From NCBI GenBank assembly GCA_905215695.1, contig CAJMQN010000013.1:1-49207 (forward strand): a stretch of 49,207 nucleotides of DNA. Direction: 5' to 3'. The notes under the pieces were generated by a model. It was not told the DNA's origin. It saw only the letters and a list, made by a program, of their open reading frames with translations, and made no database searches. The translations under genes were made by a program, and so were the position numbers. This DNA comes from an uncultured bacterium (GTDB lineage: Bacteria; Bacillota; Clostridia; Christensenellales; HGM11417). This document shows positions 15,815-24,894 of the stretch, in pieces (position 1 is the stretch's first letter; every line of letters starts with the position of its first letter).

Positions 15815-18148
15815 TTATTCCTCGGTCTTATCCTCGGCAGGAGTTTCCTCCTTCTCCTCGGAGAAGTCGAAGTTCAGACCTTTGAGCATTTCGCCGATGG
15901 ACGCGCCGCCGTTGTCGCTCGAGGTCCACTCTCTCGGTCCCTCTTCGCGGCGGGGCTTGCGCTCTTTCTTTTCGCCGAGTTTCTCGGTCACGCGCTCAAA
16001 CTTCTTGTCGTCGCGCGGACGGCGGGGGCGATCCTCCGTCTCCTCGGGTTCGGGCAGAAGCGCCTTGATCGAAAGGCTCATTTTCTCCGCCTCGGGGTTG
16101 ATTTCGATGACCTTCGCCTCGATTTCGTCGCCGACGTGCAGCGCGCTCTCGGGTTTTTCAATCCAATCGTGCGTAATCTGCGAGACATGCACCAATCCGT
16201 CGATGCCGGGCTCCACCGCGACGAACGCGCCGAAGGGAGCAAGACGCACGACCTTGCCCGTAATCACGGTGCCCACCGGGTACTTGTCCCCCGCGAGCTG
16301 CCAGGGCTTGGGCTGGAGCTGCTTGTAGCCGATCGAAACGTGCTTTTTCTCGTTGTCGATCTTCAGAACCACGAAGTCGTAGTTTTGGTCCTTGGTCAGA
16401 ATGTCGCTCGCCTTCTCGACGTTGGTCCAAGCGAGGTCGGAGATGTGCGCGAGGCAGTCAAAGCCCTCGACGTTGACAAAGGCGCCGAAGTCCGTGAAAC
16501 GCACGACCTTGCCGTTGACGACCTGACCGATCTCGATGGAATCGAAGAATTCCTGAATCTGCTGATTCTTCTTCTCCTGACGCGCGGCGCGCTCCTCCTC
16601 GAGAATGACCTTCGCCGAGGCGACGATCTTGCGCCCTTCGACCTTGAGTGCGCGAACCTTCATCTCCTTGCCGATGAACTTCTTAAGTTCCTCGGGCTCG
16701 GCTTTGACGAAACCGAGCTTGATCTGCGAGGCGGGAATAAACACGCTCGCGGACGCATATCTGGCGGTCAGACCGCCCTTGTTGAAGTTCTCAACCGTAA
16801 TCTTGAATTCGGAACCTTCGCCCATGCCGACGAGCTTTTCGTCGTCAATGCGGTTTAAGAGAAGTTTCTTCTCCGAAACGGTCATCGGGTTCGTGTTCGT
16901 GACAATCACTTCGATCTCGTTGCCCGGGGCATAGATCTCGTTGTTCTTGTCGTATGTCCCGTCCACGGTGATTTCGCCGGCGGGCAGCAGGATCTCGGTC
17001 TTTCTGCTTCCGATTTGGAGCATTAATCCTTCGTCCTTCGCCTCGACGATGGTCGCCTTTACGACCTGTCCCCGTTTGCCGCTCTGCGCGTCGGTCGCCT
17101 TCATCGCCTCCATGACGTCAGCCATGGTATTGATTTCGACGGGCGCGGTCACGGTCTCGCAGGCGGGCTCTTCCGCAACGGCTTCGGTAACAGGCTCGCT
17201 GCTTTCCGCAGCCTCTTCAGCCTTCTCGGGCTGGGGAGCGACGGACGCCTCCACGGTCTCCGCGACCGGGGCGGTCTCTACGGCTTCGGTCTTCTCGATC
17301 TCTTCGGCCTGTACTTCTGCGTTGTTCATTTCTTCCATTTTAAACTTAACCTCCTTGATCAACTCACTCGGAGTTGACGCACCAGCAACAACTGCAACGT
17401 TTTGAAAACCTCGAAAGGTATCGTCGATCTCCGCCGCGCTCTCGATGTACCGCACGTTCGGACACGCCGCCGTGCACACCTCGTAGAGCTTGCGCGTATT
17501 GGAGCTGTGCAAGCCGCCAAGGACAATGACAAGGTCCGATTGCGCAGCCAGTTCCGACGCCTCTCTCAATCTTACTTCAGTAGTATAGCAAATTGTGTTA
17601 AAAATCTCAACTATTTTATTGCCGTTATTTCGAAGTTTTTTTATAATTCCTTCAAATTTTTGCGGCGAAAAGGTCGTTTGGGACACGACGCAGACCTTTT
17701 CCAGCCCCGAGACCGCCTCTGCCGCTCCTTCGTCCCCCACAATCACCGCGGTATGACCGCACCAGCCGTCGATGCCCTCCACTTCGGGATGCCCCTCTGT
17801 TCCCGCGATGACGATCGTGTAGCCGAGCGCGTGATACCTCTCTACAGTCTCGTGAATCTTCTTGACATAGACACAGGTTGCATCGACAACCTCCAGTCCC
17901 ACCGCCTCCGCGCGGGCGTAGATTTCCTTCCCCACGCCGTGCGAACGGATGAGAAGCTTTTTCGTCCGGCAGTCCTCCGGTCGCTCCACCGAGCAGATGC
18001 CCCGCGCCTCGAGCTGACCGGTCACGCTTCGGTTGTGAATGAGCTCGCCGAGCACGCTCGCGCTCCCCGGCTCGCACGCCATCGCCCTCTCCACCGCGCG
18101 ACGCACGCCCACGCAGAACCCCGAATGCTCCGCGACGCGCACTTTCAT
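15815..18148 (-). CDS. IspH (HMBPP reductase) fused to ribosomal protein S1
   Basis: A 777-residue bifunctional protein. Residues 1-270 are IspH, the iron-sulfur enzyme making IPP and DMAPP at the end of the MEP pathway; its three cluster cysteines are present (Cys12, Cys92, Cys187 in NTICYTT). Residues 271-345 are an acidic Glu/Ala/Val linker. Four S1 RNA-binding repeats follow at about 365-435, 450-520, 545-615 and 630-700, then a charged tail. This fusion is known in Clostridia. An AAGGAGG 11 bases before the in-frame ATG at 17338 could allow a separate 507-residue S1 protein. It overlaps the plsC stop by an ATGA. Confidence 0.95.
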   Translation of the reverse strand: MKVRVAEHSGFCVGVRRAVERAMACEPGSASVLGELIHNRSVTGQLEARGICSVERPEDCRTKKLLIRSHGVGKEIYARAEAVGLEVVDATCVYVKKIHETVERYHALGYTIVIAGTEGHPEVEGIDGWCGHTAVIVGDEGAAEAVSGLEKVCVVSQTTFSPQKFEGIIKKLRNNGNKIVEIFNTICYTTEVRLREASELAAQSDLVIVLGGLHSSNTRKLYEVCTAACPNVRYIESAAEIDDTFRGFQNVAVVAGASTPSELIKEVKFKMEEMNNAEVQAEEIEKTEAVETAPVAETVEASVAPQPEKAEEAAESSEPVTEAVAEEPACETVTAPVEINTMADVMEAMKATDAQSGKRGQVVKATIVEAKDEGLMLQIGSRKTEILLPAGEITVDGTYDKNNEIYAPGNEIEVIVTNTNPMTVSEKKLLLNRIDDEKLVGMGEGSEFKITVENFNKGGLTARYASASVFIPASQIKLGFVKAEPEELKKFIGKEMKVRALKVEGRKIVASAKVILEEERAARQEKKNQQIQEFFDSIEIGQVVNGKVVRFTDFGAFVNVEGFDCLAHISDLAWTNVEKASDILTKDQNYDFVVLKIDNEKKHVSIGYKQLQPKPWQLAGDKYPVGTVITGKVVRLAPFGAFVAVEPGIDGLVHVSQITHDWIEKPESALHVGDEIEAKVIEINPEAEKMSLSIKALLPEPEETEDRPRRPRDDKKFERVTEKLGEKKERKPRREEGPREWTSSDNGGASIGEMLKGLNFDFSEEKEETPAEDKTEE

Positions 18149-18756
18149 TTTCCGCGCGCCTCCATGATTTTGTCAAGGTCGTCGAGTGCCCTCTGCATCT
18201 CCTCGCGAATTCGTTCGGTCGCCGCGGCAAGCACTTCTTTATCCGGCTTTTTGCCGTAGAATTCGGTCAGCTCGAAGGGCTCGCCGACGAGAAGGTAAGA
18301 GCGGCGGAATATCCTGATTTTGCGGTAGATTGCGACGGGCACGATGGGCGCTCTGCCCATGAGCGCAAAGAGCGCGACGCCCTCTTTCAGGGGCTGGAGC
18401 TCCCGATTTTCCCGGTTGCGCGTGCCCTCGGGATATACACCGAGCGTGCGGTCGGATTTCAGGACGGCAAGGCACTCCTTTATCGTTTCCATGGACACGT
18501 TGTCACGGTCCACGCCGATGACGTGGGCATGCCTGTAAAACCACTTTTTAAAGCGGCTGTTCATGAGTTCTTTTTTGCCGAGAAAGTGAACGTCTATGCT
18601 CATTCCCTTCAAAATGAGAATCGGGTCGATTGCGGAGAGGTGATTCATCACGAGCACGGCTTTGGTCTTCTTTTGATAGCGCTCCCGATGAAAGATTTTC
18701 ATCGGGTACAAGATCCAAAAAAAGGGCGTAACCAATACGCGGAGAAATTTCAGCAT
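18145..18756 (-). CDS. plsC: 1-acyl-sn-glycerol-3-phosphate acyltransferase
   Basis: PlsC acylates lysophosphatidic acid to phosphatidic acid at the inner membrane face. The 203-residue product has the catalytic H-x4-D motif as NHLSAID at residues 38-44, the acyl-acceptor motif PEGTRN near 111-116, and the P-x-VPVAI segment near 137. A hydrophobic N-terminal stretch (about 5-20) fits membrane anchoring. It overlaps the 3' end of cmk by 7 bases and the start of ispH-rpsA by 4, so cmk-plsC-ispH-rpsA are one operon. Confidence 0.95.
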   Translation of the reverse strand: MLKFLRVLVTPFFWILYPMKIFHRERYQKKTKAVLVMNHLSAIDPILILKGMSIDVHFLGKKELMNSRFKKWFYRHAHVIGVDRDNVSMETIKECLAVLKSDRTLGVYPEGTRNRENRELQPLKEGVALFALMGRAPIVPVAIYRKIRIFRRSYLLVGEPFELTEFYGKKPDKEVLAAATERIREEMQRALDDLDKIMEARGK

Positions 18757-19427
18757 TTGCCCGCGCTCCTCTTCTTGTCGATGGCGTCGATGAGCATCGC
18801 CACGACCTCGCGCACGGTGTATTTGGAGGTATCCACGAGAACCGCGTCCTCCGCGCGCTTTAAGGGAGCGAAGTCGCGCTTGGAATCGTTCTCATCCCGG
18901 GCAACGATGTCCGCGAGCACTTCCTCATACTTGATTTTCTCGCCCTTGGCGAGCAGTTCGAGGTAGCGGCGGGAAGCCCTTTCCTCGCTCGTCGCAGTCA
19001 AAAAGAACTTGAAATTCGCGTCCGGCAGAACGAAAGTCCCGATGTCCCTGCCGTCCATCACGACGTCGCAGGCGCGCGCGATCTGCCGTTGCAACTCCAC
19101 GAGTTTCAACCGAACGGGGCGGAGCTTGGAGACGTCCGACGCCGCGCGGGAAATTCGGTTCTCCCGGATTTCCTCGGAGACGTCCTCGCCGTCGAGATAG
19201 ATTCTCTGCGCGCCCTCCTCGTAGGCGATTTTGATTTCGGTATCGTTTAAGAAGGTCATGACCCCCGCCTCGTCGTTGGGGTCCGTTCCCCTGCGCAGGC
19301 ACTTCAGAGCGACCGCACGATACATCGCGCCGGTGTCAAGATAGACGATTTTCAATTCCTTCGCGACTTCCTTTGCGACGGTGCTCTTTCCCGCGCCCGC
19401 GGGTCCGTCGATTGCGATATTGATCAT
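18750..19427 (-). CDS. cmk: Cytidylate kinase
   Basis: Cmk phosphorylates CMP and dCMP. The 225-residue product begins MINIAIDGPAGAGKST, a P-loop at residues 8-15, and contains DTGAMYRAVAL near 32-42, the CMP-binding segment ISRAASDVSKLRPVR near 105-119, and MDGRDIGTFVLPDA near 137-150. The ATG at 19427 is preferred over an upstream frame because of the CAAGGAGAG ribosome site. Its position before plsC and the S1 gene is the usual clostridial order (cmk-rpsA in Bacillus). Confidence 0.96.
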   Translation of the reverse strand: MINIAIDGPAGAGKSTVAKEVAKELKIVYLDTGAMYRAVALKCLRRGTDPNDEAGVMTFLNDTEIKIAYEEGAQRIYLDGEDVSEEIRENRISRAASDVSKLRPVRLKLVELQRQIARACDVVMDGRDIGTFVLPDANFKFFLTATSEERASRRYLELLAKGEKIKYEEVLADIVARDENDSKRDFAPLKRAEDAVLVDTSKYTVREVVAMLIDAIDKKRSAGKC

Positions 19428-19490
19428 AACTTCTCTCCTTGCGTTTGTTCCGTCAACTATTATATTACACTTTCGCCCGAATTTCAACCA

Positions 19491-20735
19491 TTATTTTTTG
19501 CCTGCGGAAGAAACTTTGCCCGCCGCGGCGGAACGACCCGCGAGCCAACCCGTCGAAAAGGCGATTTGCAGGTTAAATCCGCCCGTCAGCGCGTCCGCGT
19601 CCAACAGCTCGCCCGCAAAGTACAATCCGGGCACAAGCCGGCTCTCCATCCTCCGCGGGTCGATCTCCGAGACCTCCGCGCCCCCGCTCGTCACGATTCC
19701 TCCCGCGATTCCGCAGAGTCCGCGGACGGGAAAGCGCATGCCTTTGAGCGCGCGCAGGATTGCCCTGCGCTCCTCCTGCCGGATTGCGTTTGCCTCCCGC
19801 TCCCCTTCAACGCCGCACTTTTCGATAAAGCGCGGAATCAGGGATTTCGGGAGCAGCGTCCCGAGCACGGTCTTGAACTGCCGGTTTGCGCCCGCGGAGA
19901 ATTCCCGGAGCAGGCGGCGGTCAAGCTCTTCCTCGGAAAGAGCGGGCTTGCAGTCGATAACGAGCTCCGCGCCCGCGAGTTTCTCGCGGTTGATTCGGCT
20001 GGACAGGGTCAACACTGCGGGTCCCGACACACCGATGTGCGTAAACAGCATTTCTCCGAACTCGGAAACCGTCTTTCCGTTCTCGAGCGACGCGGAGACG
20101 CGCACGTTTTTGAGGGTCAGTCCCGCAAGTTCCTTCGTCGATTCGTTCAGCCGAATCCCGACAAGCGCGGGGCGAAGGGGGGTCACGGTGTGTCCGAGCG
20201 CCTTGGCAAAGCGGTAACCGTCCCCCGTGCTTCCCGTCGCGGGATAGCTCGCGCCCCCCGTCGCAAGGATGACCGCGTCCGCGTTCCATTCGCCGTCCTT
20301 CATGAGAATACGGAAACCCTGCTTTTCCCGCTCGATTCCCAAAACCTCCGTGTTTAGGCGAATCGAGACCTCCGAACAGTTTTTGACGAGCGCGCGGGTC
20401 ACGTCGCTCGCCTTGTCCGACGCGGGAAACACACGCATGCCCCGTTCCGTCTTGAGCGGACACCCCGAGGACTCCAAAAGCTCCATGAGTGCGGCGTTGT
20501 CGAACGCCGAAAAACTGCTGTACAGGAATTTCGGGTTGCGCACGACGTTTTCAAAAAATTCCTCGCGCGGGCAGGCGTTGGTGACGTTGCAGCGTCCTTT
20601 GCCCGTTATGTATATTTTTTTGCCGAGTTTCTCGTTCTTTTCGAGCAACAGGACTTCGGCTCCCGCGCGGCTCGCCGAAATCGCCGCGGCGAGTCCCGCC
20701 GCGCCCCCTCCGACGATTGCGACCCGCCTTCTCAT
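19491..20735 (-). CDS. BaiN/RdsA-family FAD-dependent oxidoreductase
   Basis: A 414-residue flavoprotein of the HI0933/YhiN (BaiN) family. It has the N-terminal FAD dinucleotide-binding motif VGGGAAGLAAAI at residues 7-18, the family signature KIYITGKGRCNVTNA near 41-55, and the C-terminal GGFNLQIAFSTGWLAG segment closing the FAD site. The exact substrate is not evident; a bile-acid role is documented only for particular homologues and should not be assumed here. The start at 20735 has GGGAGGG before it and overlaps the surE stop (ATGA). Confidence 0.92.
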   Translation of the reverse strand: MRRRVAIVGGGAAGLAAAISASRAGAEVLLLEKNEKLGKKIYITGKGRCNVTNACPREEFFENVVRNPKFLYSSFSAFDNAALMELLESSGCPLKTERGMRVFPASDKASDVTRALVKNCSEVSIRLNTEVLGIEREKQGFRILMKDGEWNADAVILATGGASYPATGSTGDGYRFAKALGHTVTPLRPALVGIRLNESTKELAGLTLKNVRVSASLENGKTVSEFGEMLFTHIGVSGPAVLTLSSRINREKLAGAELVIDCKPALSEEELDRRLLREFSAGANRQFKTVLGTLLPKSLIPRFIEKCGVEGEREANAIRQEERRAILRALKGMRFPVRGLCGIAGGIVTSGGAEVSEIDPRRMESRLVPGLYFAGELLDADALTGGFNLQIAFSTGWLAGRSAAAGKVSSAGKK

Positions 20736-21478
20736 ATTCCGCCCTCCCGATGCATTCGGAGCAGGATTTGGAGCGCCCGCTCCGAGATGAAGTCGCACAC
20801 GAGGGGCGAAACCGTGATATACCCCTCGCGGATATAGTCGGTGTCGCACTTCTCCGCGTTCTCGTGCGGAATGGGGTCGCCGGACAGATAGTAGTGCCCG
20901 TCCCGAAGCTCGAACATCTCGTCGTACAGGTTGACCCCCGTGCGGCAGGGCATCATGCCCTTGCGCTCACGGGCGGGACAGTCGGGAAAATTCACATTGT
21001 AAAACACGCCCTCGTAGGAGAGCGGACAAAATCGGTGCAGATTTTCCGCAAGCCAAACGGCGTCCGCGACAAAATCGTTGTCCTTGCGCGCGACGTCAGA
21101 GACCGCGAGCGCGGGGATATTGAGCGTCGTCGCCTCCCGCGCCGCCGAGACCGTGCCCGAATAGATGGTGTCCGTCCCGAGGTTGGAGCCGCGGTTGATA
21201 CCCGAAATCACAAAATCCGGGCGAAAATGCTTTTTCTCGACGGTCGCAAATTTCACGCAATCCACCGGAGTTCCGCCGAAGGCGTACGCCTCCTCCGCCC
21301 CCGCGAGAGGAACGCGCTCGAGAGAGAGAGGTTTCATGATGGTGATGGAATGCCCGCAGGCGCTCCGCTCCGAATCCGGCGCGACAACGAGCACGCGGTG
21401 GGATTTTCCGAGCTCCGCCGCGAGCGCGGCGAGACCCTCCGATTGAATTCCGTCGTCATTGGTCAAAAGAATGTTCAT
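20732..21478 (-). CDS. surE: 5'/3'-nucleotidase SurE
   Basis: SurE is a metal-dependent survival-protein phosphatase acting on nucleoside monophosphates. The 248-residue product starts MNILLTNDDGIQSEGL, whose Asp8-Asp9 bind the metal, followed by PDSERSACGHSIT near 37-49 and SGINRGSNLGTDTIYSGTV near 91-109, all diagnostic. The ATG at 21478 has a GGAGGA ribosome site. It is followed by the BaiN-type gene with an ATGA overlap. Confidence 0.95.
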   Translation of the reverse strand: MNILLTNDDGIQSEGLAALAAELGKSHRVLVVAPDSERSACGHSITIMKPLSLERVPLAGAEEAYAFGGTPVDCVKFATVEKKHFRPDFVISGINRGSNLGTDTIYSGTVSAAREATTLNIPALAVSDVARKDNDFVADAVWLAENLHRFCPLSYEGVFYNVNFPDCPARERKGMMPCRTGVNLYDEMFELRDGHYYLSGDPIPHENAEKCDTDYIREGYITVSPLVCDFISERALQILLRMHREGGI

Positions 21479-21498
21479 AGAGTCCTCCGGGACAAGAC

Positions 21499-21526
21499 AA
21501 AGGGGCATTTTATAAAATGCCCCTTT
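21499..21526 (-). terminator. Terminator of the sodium-pump operon (28-bp perfect palindrome)
   Basis: Bases 21499-21526 form a perfect 28-bp palindrome with arms AAAGGGGCATTTTA. It lies 12 bases past the stop of the 5S-like decarboxylase gene. On the minus strand it is followed by TTTGTCTTG-type T-rich sequence, so it should terminate that operon before surE; perfect symmetry means the stem also works in the opposite direction. Confidence 0.85.
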
Positions 21527-21538
21527 GCAAAATACAGA

Positions 21539-22939
21539 TTATACAGGATGAACTTTGTCGGCGCCGTCGCAGATCGTCTTATCCACGCCATACTTCTTCG
21601 CCTGCCGATATTTAAAGAAGTTCATCGCGACCTGCGGGAAGAGCGCGTAGGTCAGAACGTCCTCTTCCTGCTCCAGATATTCGCCGATTTCCGCCTTATA
21701 CTTCTCGTACTCGGGCGCAATCTTGTCCGCCGGACGGTAGGTGATACGCTCCTCGTCGCCGAGAATCTGTTTGACGATTTTCGCGTCCGGCTCGGCGGGA
21801 AGCCTGCCGTATTCGCCCTTCAAGAGTCCCTTGGACTCCTTAGTGACCTGCTTGTAGCGCTCGCCGGTCAGCACATTCAGAACCGCCTGCGTGCCCACAA
21901 TCTGACTGGTCGGGGTCACGAGGGGCGGATAGCCGAAGTCCTTCCGCACTCTCGGCACTTCCTCCAAAACCGCGGTGAATTTGTCCTCCGCGCCCGCCTG
22001 TTTGAGCTGGGAAAGGAGATTGGAGAGCATACCGCCGGGAACCTGATACTTGAGCGTGTTGATGTCAACCCGCAGAATCTTGCCCGGCTGAAGGAATCCG
22101 TCCGCCTCGAGGCGCGAGGCAACCTTTTTAAAGTGCGGCGCAATCTCCGCGAGCAGGTTGAGGTCGATGCCCGTGTCGTATTCGGTGCCGCGCAAGGTCG
22201 CAACCAGGGGTTCGGTCGCGGGCTGGGCGGTGCCGTTGCCGAGGGGCGAAAGCGCCGTATCTACAATATCGCACCCCGCCTCGATGGCTTTCAGGTTCAC
22301 CATGTCCCCCGTGCCCGCCGTGTTGTGCGTGTGCATGTGAATCTTGCACTTGGTCTTTTTCTTGAGCTGACTCACGAGGTCGTAAGCCTCGTAGGGCAAA
22401 AGGATATTCGCCATATCCTTGATACAGATATTGTCCGCTCCCATTTCCTCGAGTTCGCAGGCGAGCTTGACGAAATATTCGGTGGTGTGCACCGGACTCT
22501 TCGTATAGGAGATTGCCGCCTCGCAGATACCGCCGTACTTCTTGGTCGCTTTGATTGCGGTCTCGAGGTTGCGCGTGTCGTTGAGCGCGTCAAAGATTCG
22601 GATGACGTCCACGCCGTTCTTGATGGACATCTGCACGAACTTCTCCACGACGTCGTCCGCGTAGTGTTTGTACCCGAGAATGTTCTGACCGCGGAAGAGC
22701 ATCTGTATCTTGGTATTCGGCAACGCCTTCTTGAGCGCGCGCAGGCGCTCCCACGGGTCCTCGTTCAGAAAGCGCAGGCAGGAGTCAAAAGTCGCTCCGC
22801 CCCAGGCTTCCAAAGAGTAATAGCCCGCTTTGTCCAATTTTTCGCATACGGGGAGCATTTCCTCAAGCCGCATTCTCGTCGCCGCCTGACTTTGGTGCGC
22901 GTCCCGCAGTATGGTATCCGTAATCATTACTTTCGACAT
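21539..22939 (-). CDS. oadA: Oxaloacetate decarboxylase alpha / transcarboxylase 5S-type subunit
   Basis: A 466-residue biotin-dependent carboxyltransferase of the OadA/PycB/5S family, moving carboxyl groups between oxaloacetate (or pyruvate) and biotin. It has TILRDAHQS at residues 8-16, the RGQNILGY segment near 95, KDMANILLP near 183, and the metal-binding HMHTHNTAGTGD near 208-219. The usual C-terminal biotin domain of OadA is absent; biotin is instead on the separate carrier at 24168-24533. The ATG at 22939 has AAGGAGA before it. It is last in the operon before a terminator. Confidence 0.92.
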   Translation of the reverse strand: MSKVMITDTILRDAHQSQAATRMRLEEMLPVCEKLDKAGYYSLEAWGGATFDSCLRFLNEDPWERLRALKKALPNTKIQMLFRGQNILGYKHYADDVVEKFVQMSIKNGVDVIRIFDALNDTRNLETAIKATKKYGGICEAAISYTKSPVHTTEYFVKLACELEEMGADNICIKDMANILLPYEAYDLVSQLKKKTKCKIHMHTHNTAGTGDMVNLKAIEAGCDIVDTALSPLGNGTAQPATEPLVATLRGTEYDTGIDLNLLAEIAPHFKKVASRLEADGFLQPGKILRVDINTLKYQVPGGMLSNLLSQLKQAGAEDKFTAVLEEVPRVRKDFGYPPLVTPTSQIVGTQAVLNVLTGERYKQVTKESKGLLKGEYGRLPAEPDAKIVKQILGDEERITYRPADKIAPEYEKYKAEIGEYLEQEEDVLTYALFPQVAMNFFKYRQAKKYGVDKTICDGADKVHPV

Positions 22940-22955
22940 AGTATTCTCCTTACAA

Positions 22956-24152
22956 TTAAGCGCCGAACATGGCAAGCAATACGCCCGCCGCGATCGAAGA
23001 GCCTATGACGCCCGCCACATTCGGGCCCATTGCGTGCATCAAGAGATAGTTCTCCGGATCAACTTCCTGTCCCACCTTCTGCGAGACCCGCGCCGCCATC
23101 GGAACGGCGGAAACGCCCGCGGAACCGATGAGCGGATTGATTTTCTTCTTGGAGAAGAGATTGATGACTTTCGCCGTCAGAAGTCCGCCGACCGTACCGA
23201 AACAGAATGCGAACAGACCGAGCGCAATGACGTACAATGTATCCGGCTTCAGGAACATGGTTCCGAGCGCCTTCGACCCGACGGTCACGCCCAAAAGAAT
23301 CGTGACAATATTGATGAGCTCGTTGGTGGCGGTCTTGGTCAGACGCTCCACCACGCCGCTCTCTTTAAAGAGGTTGCCGAGCATGAGCATGCCGAGAAGC
23401 GGAATCGCCGACGGAAGAAGAATTCCGATGATTGCCGTGACCGCGAGCGGGAAGATCACCTTCTCGATTATGGACACGGGACGGAGCTGTTCCATGCGGA
23501 TAGCGCGCTCTTTCTTGGTGGTCAACAGCTTCATGATGGGAGGCTGAATGACCGGAATGAGCGCCATATACGAGTACGCCGCGATGGCGATGACGGGCAC
23601 ATAGTCACTCGCGAGTTTGGAGGCGACATAGATTGCCGTCGGACCGTCCGCGCCCCCGATGATGCCGATCGCCGCAGCGACCGCGCCCGAAAAACCGAGG
23701 AACAGCGCGCCCGCAAAGGCGATGAACACGCCGAGCTGCGCGCCCGCGCCGATCAACAGACTCTTCGGGTTCGCGATCAGCGGACCGAAGTCCGTCATCG
23801 CACCGATCCCGAGGAAGATCAGCGGCGGATAGATGACGAGGTCAACGCCCTGATATAGAAAGTAGAACAGACCGCCTTTTTCATCCGCGGGCAGCGACTG
23901 ATGCCCCTTTGAGGGATCGTAGCCCGTGAAAAACAGAATATCCGACGCGCCCGGAATGTTGATGATAAACATACCGAAGGCAATCGGCAGGAGAAGAAGC
24001 GGCTCATATTGCTTGACAATCGCCAGATAGACGAGGAGACAGGCAATCGCGAGCATGACGAAATTCTGCCATTGCGCGTTTGCAAGCCCCGACTGCTTAT
24101 AGATGTCAAGAAAGATTTCGCCGATCCCCCGCGTAGCGAGATAAGCGTTCAT
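22956..24152 (-). CDS. oadB: Sodium-translocating decarboxylase, beta subunit
   Basis: The 398-residue integral membrane subunit that decarboxylates carboxybiotin and exports sodium. It has around ten hydrophobic segments and the family signatures GAMTDFGPLIANPK near 128-141, GGADGPTAIYVASKLA near 175-190 (carrying the conserved Asp) and a near-C-terminal GPNVAGVIGS segment. GGGGGGAT precedes the ATG at 24152. It lies between the biotin carrier (15-base gap) and the 5S-like subunit, as in sodium-pump decarboxylase operons for oxaloacetate, methylmalonyl-CoA or glutaconyl-CoA. Confidence 0.95.
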   Translation of the reverse strand: MNAYLATRGIGEIFLDIYKQSGLANAQWQNFVMLAIACLLVYLAIVKQYEPLLLLPIAFGMFIINIPGASDILFFTGYDPSKGHQSLPADEKGGLFYFLYQGVDLVIYPPLIFLGIGAMTDFGPLIANPKSLLIGAGAQLGVFIAFAGALFLGFSGAVAAAIGIIGGADGPTAIYVASKLASDYVPVIAIAAYSYMALIPVIQPPIMKLLTTKKERAIRMEQLRPVSIIEKVIFPLAVTAIIGILLPSAIPLLGMLMLGNLFKESGVVERLTKTATNELINIVTILLGVTVGSKALGTMFLKPDTLYVIALGLFAFCFGTVGGLLTAKVINLFSKKKINPLIGSAGVSAVPMAARVSQKVGQEVDPENYLLMHAMGPNVAGVIGSSIAAGVLLAMFGA

Positions 24153-24167
24153 AGGTATCCCCCCGCT

Positions 24168-24533
24168 CTACTTGATGACCGCAAGGACTTCGCCGGTGGA
24201 TACGTTGGCTCCCTTCGCCGCGACAAAAGTGATAACGCCGTCAGCGCATGCCGCAATGTCGTTTTCCATCTTCATTGCCTCGAGAACGAGCACAGCCTCG
24301 CCCTTCTTGACCTGTGCGCCGTTCGCAACCTTAAAATTCATGACCATGCCGGGCATCGGCGCCTTCAGGGGCGTTCCGTCACCTACGGGAGCGGCTTTGG
24401 GCGCAGGGGCGGGAGCCGCAGCAGGGGCGGCGGGGGCGGCGACAACGGGGGTCTCCGCCGCAATCGCGCTTCCCGTCTCCTCGACGGCGACGTCATAGGT
24501 CGTTCCGTTGACCGTTACCTTAAAATTACGCAT
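24168..24533 (-). CDS. Biotin carboxyl carrier subunit
   Basis: A 121-residue carrier: an N-terminal segment MRNFKVTVNGTTYDV, a flexible Ala/Pro linker (about 27-48) and a C-terminal biotinyl domain with the biotinylation motif EAMKMEN near 85-91, where the middle Lys is the attachment site. The PMPGMV turn near 57 is also typical. It corresponds to the 1.3S subunit of transcarboxylase or the gamma/C subunit of sodium-pump decarboxylases. The ATG at 24533 follows the OadG-like gene by 22 bases. Confidence 0.95.
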   Translation of the reverse strand: MRNFKVTVNGTTYDVAVEETGSAIAAETPVVAAPAAPAAAPAPAPKAAPVGDGTPLKAPMPGMVMNFKVANGAQVKKGEAVLVLEAMKMENDIAACADGVITFVAAKGANVSTGEVLAVIK

Positions 24534-24555
24534 AATCTTTCTCCTTATAATCTGT

Positions 24556-24882
24556 TTAAACTCTTTTCTTGATGGAACGGATTCGGAAGGGCGCCGGCGC
24601 CCCCGTTTCCTCTTGCATGCACACGGAAACCGCCGCGACGATTGCGGCAACAGTTTCCTCCGTCAGTCCCTCTTCCGCGCGGGGCGCGGGCTCATAAGCC
24701 TGCGGCTCGGGTTCGGGTTTCGCGTCCTTTTTGCGGTAGAAAATTGCCCGCATGAGGTACAGCACACCAATCAGTATGGTGAGAATTGCGAAGATGACCG
24801 ACAATCCGATAAAGAGGGTCAGACCGCTTGTCGATAACCGCTCCGCCCAAGGCATGGACTCTTCCGCGAGAAACGTCAGCAT
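24556..24882 (-). CDS. OadG-like small membrane subunit of the sodium-pump decarboxylase
   Basis: A 108-residue protein with one transmembrane helix near residues 20-45, then a Pro/Glu-rich linker (52-66) and a short C-terminal region with EETVAAIVAAVSVCMQE. This is the OadG/gamma (or MmdD-like) layout: a membrane anchor that holds the beta pump and the carboxyltransferase together. Sequence conservation is low in this family, so the call relies on size, topology and position between the 12S-like and biotin carrier genes. Confidence 0.82.
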   Translation of the reverse strand: MLTFLAEESMPWAERLSTSGLTLFIGLSVIFAILTILIGVLYLMRAIFYRKKDAKPEPEPQAYEPAPRAEEGLTEETVAAIVAAVSVCMQEETGAPAPFRIRSIKKRV

Positions 24883-24894
24883 TGTGCGCCTCCC

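Noticed and set aside
20717..23008. A 763-codon plus-strand open frame opposite surE and the 5S-like decarboxylase gene
   Set aside because: It is the mirror of two well-identified minus-strand genes; composition is Arg/His-rich and motif-free, as expected from antisense reading of GC-biased codons.
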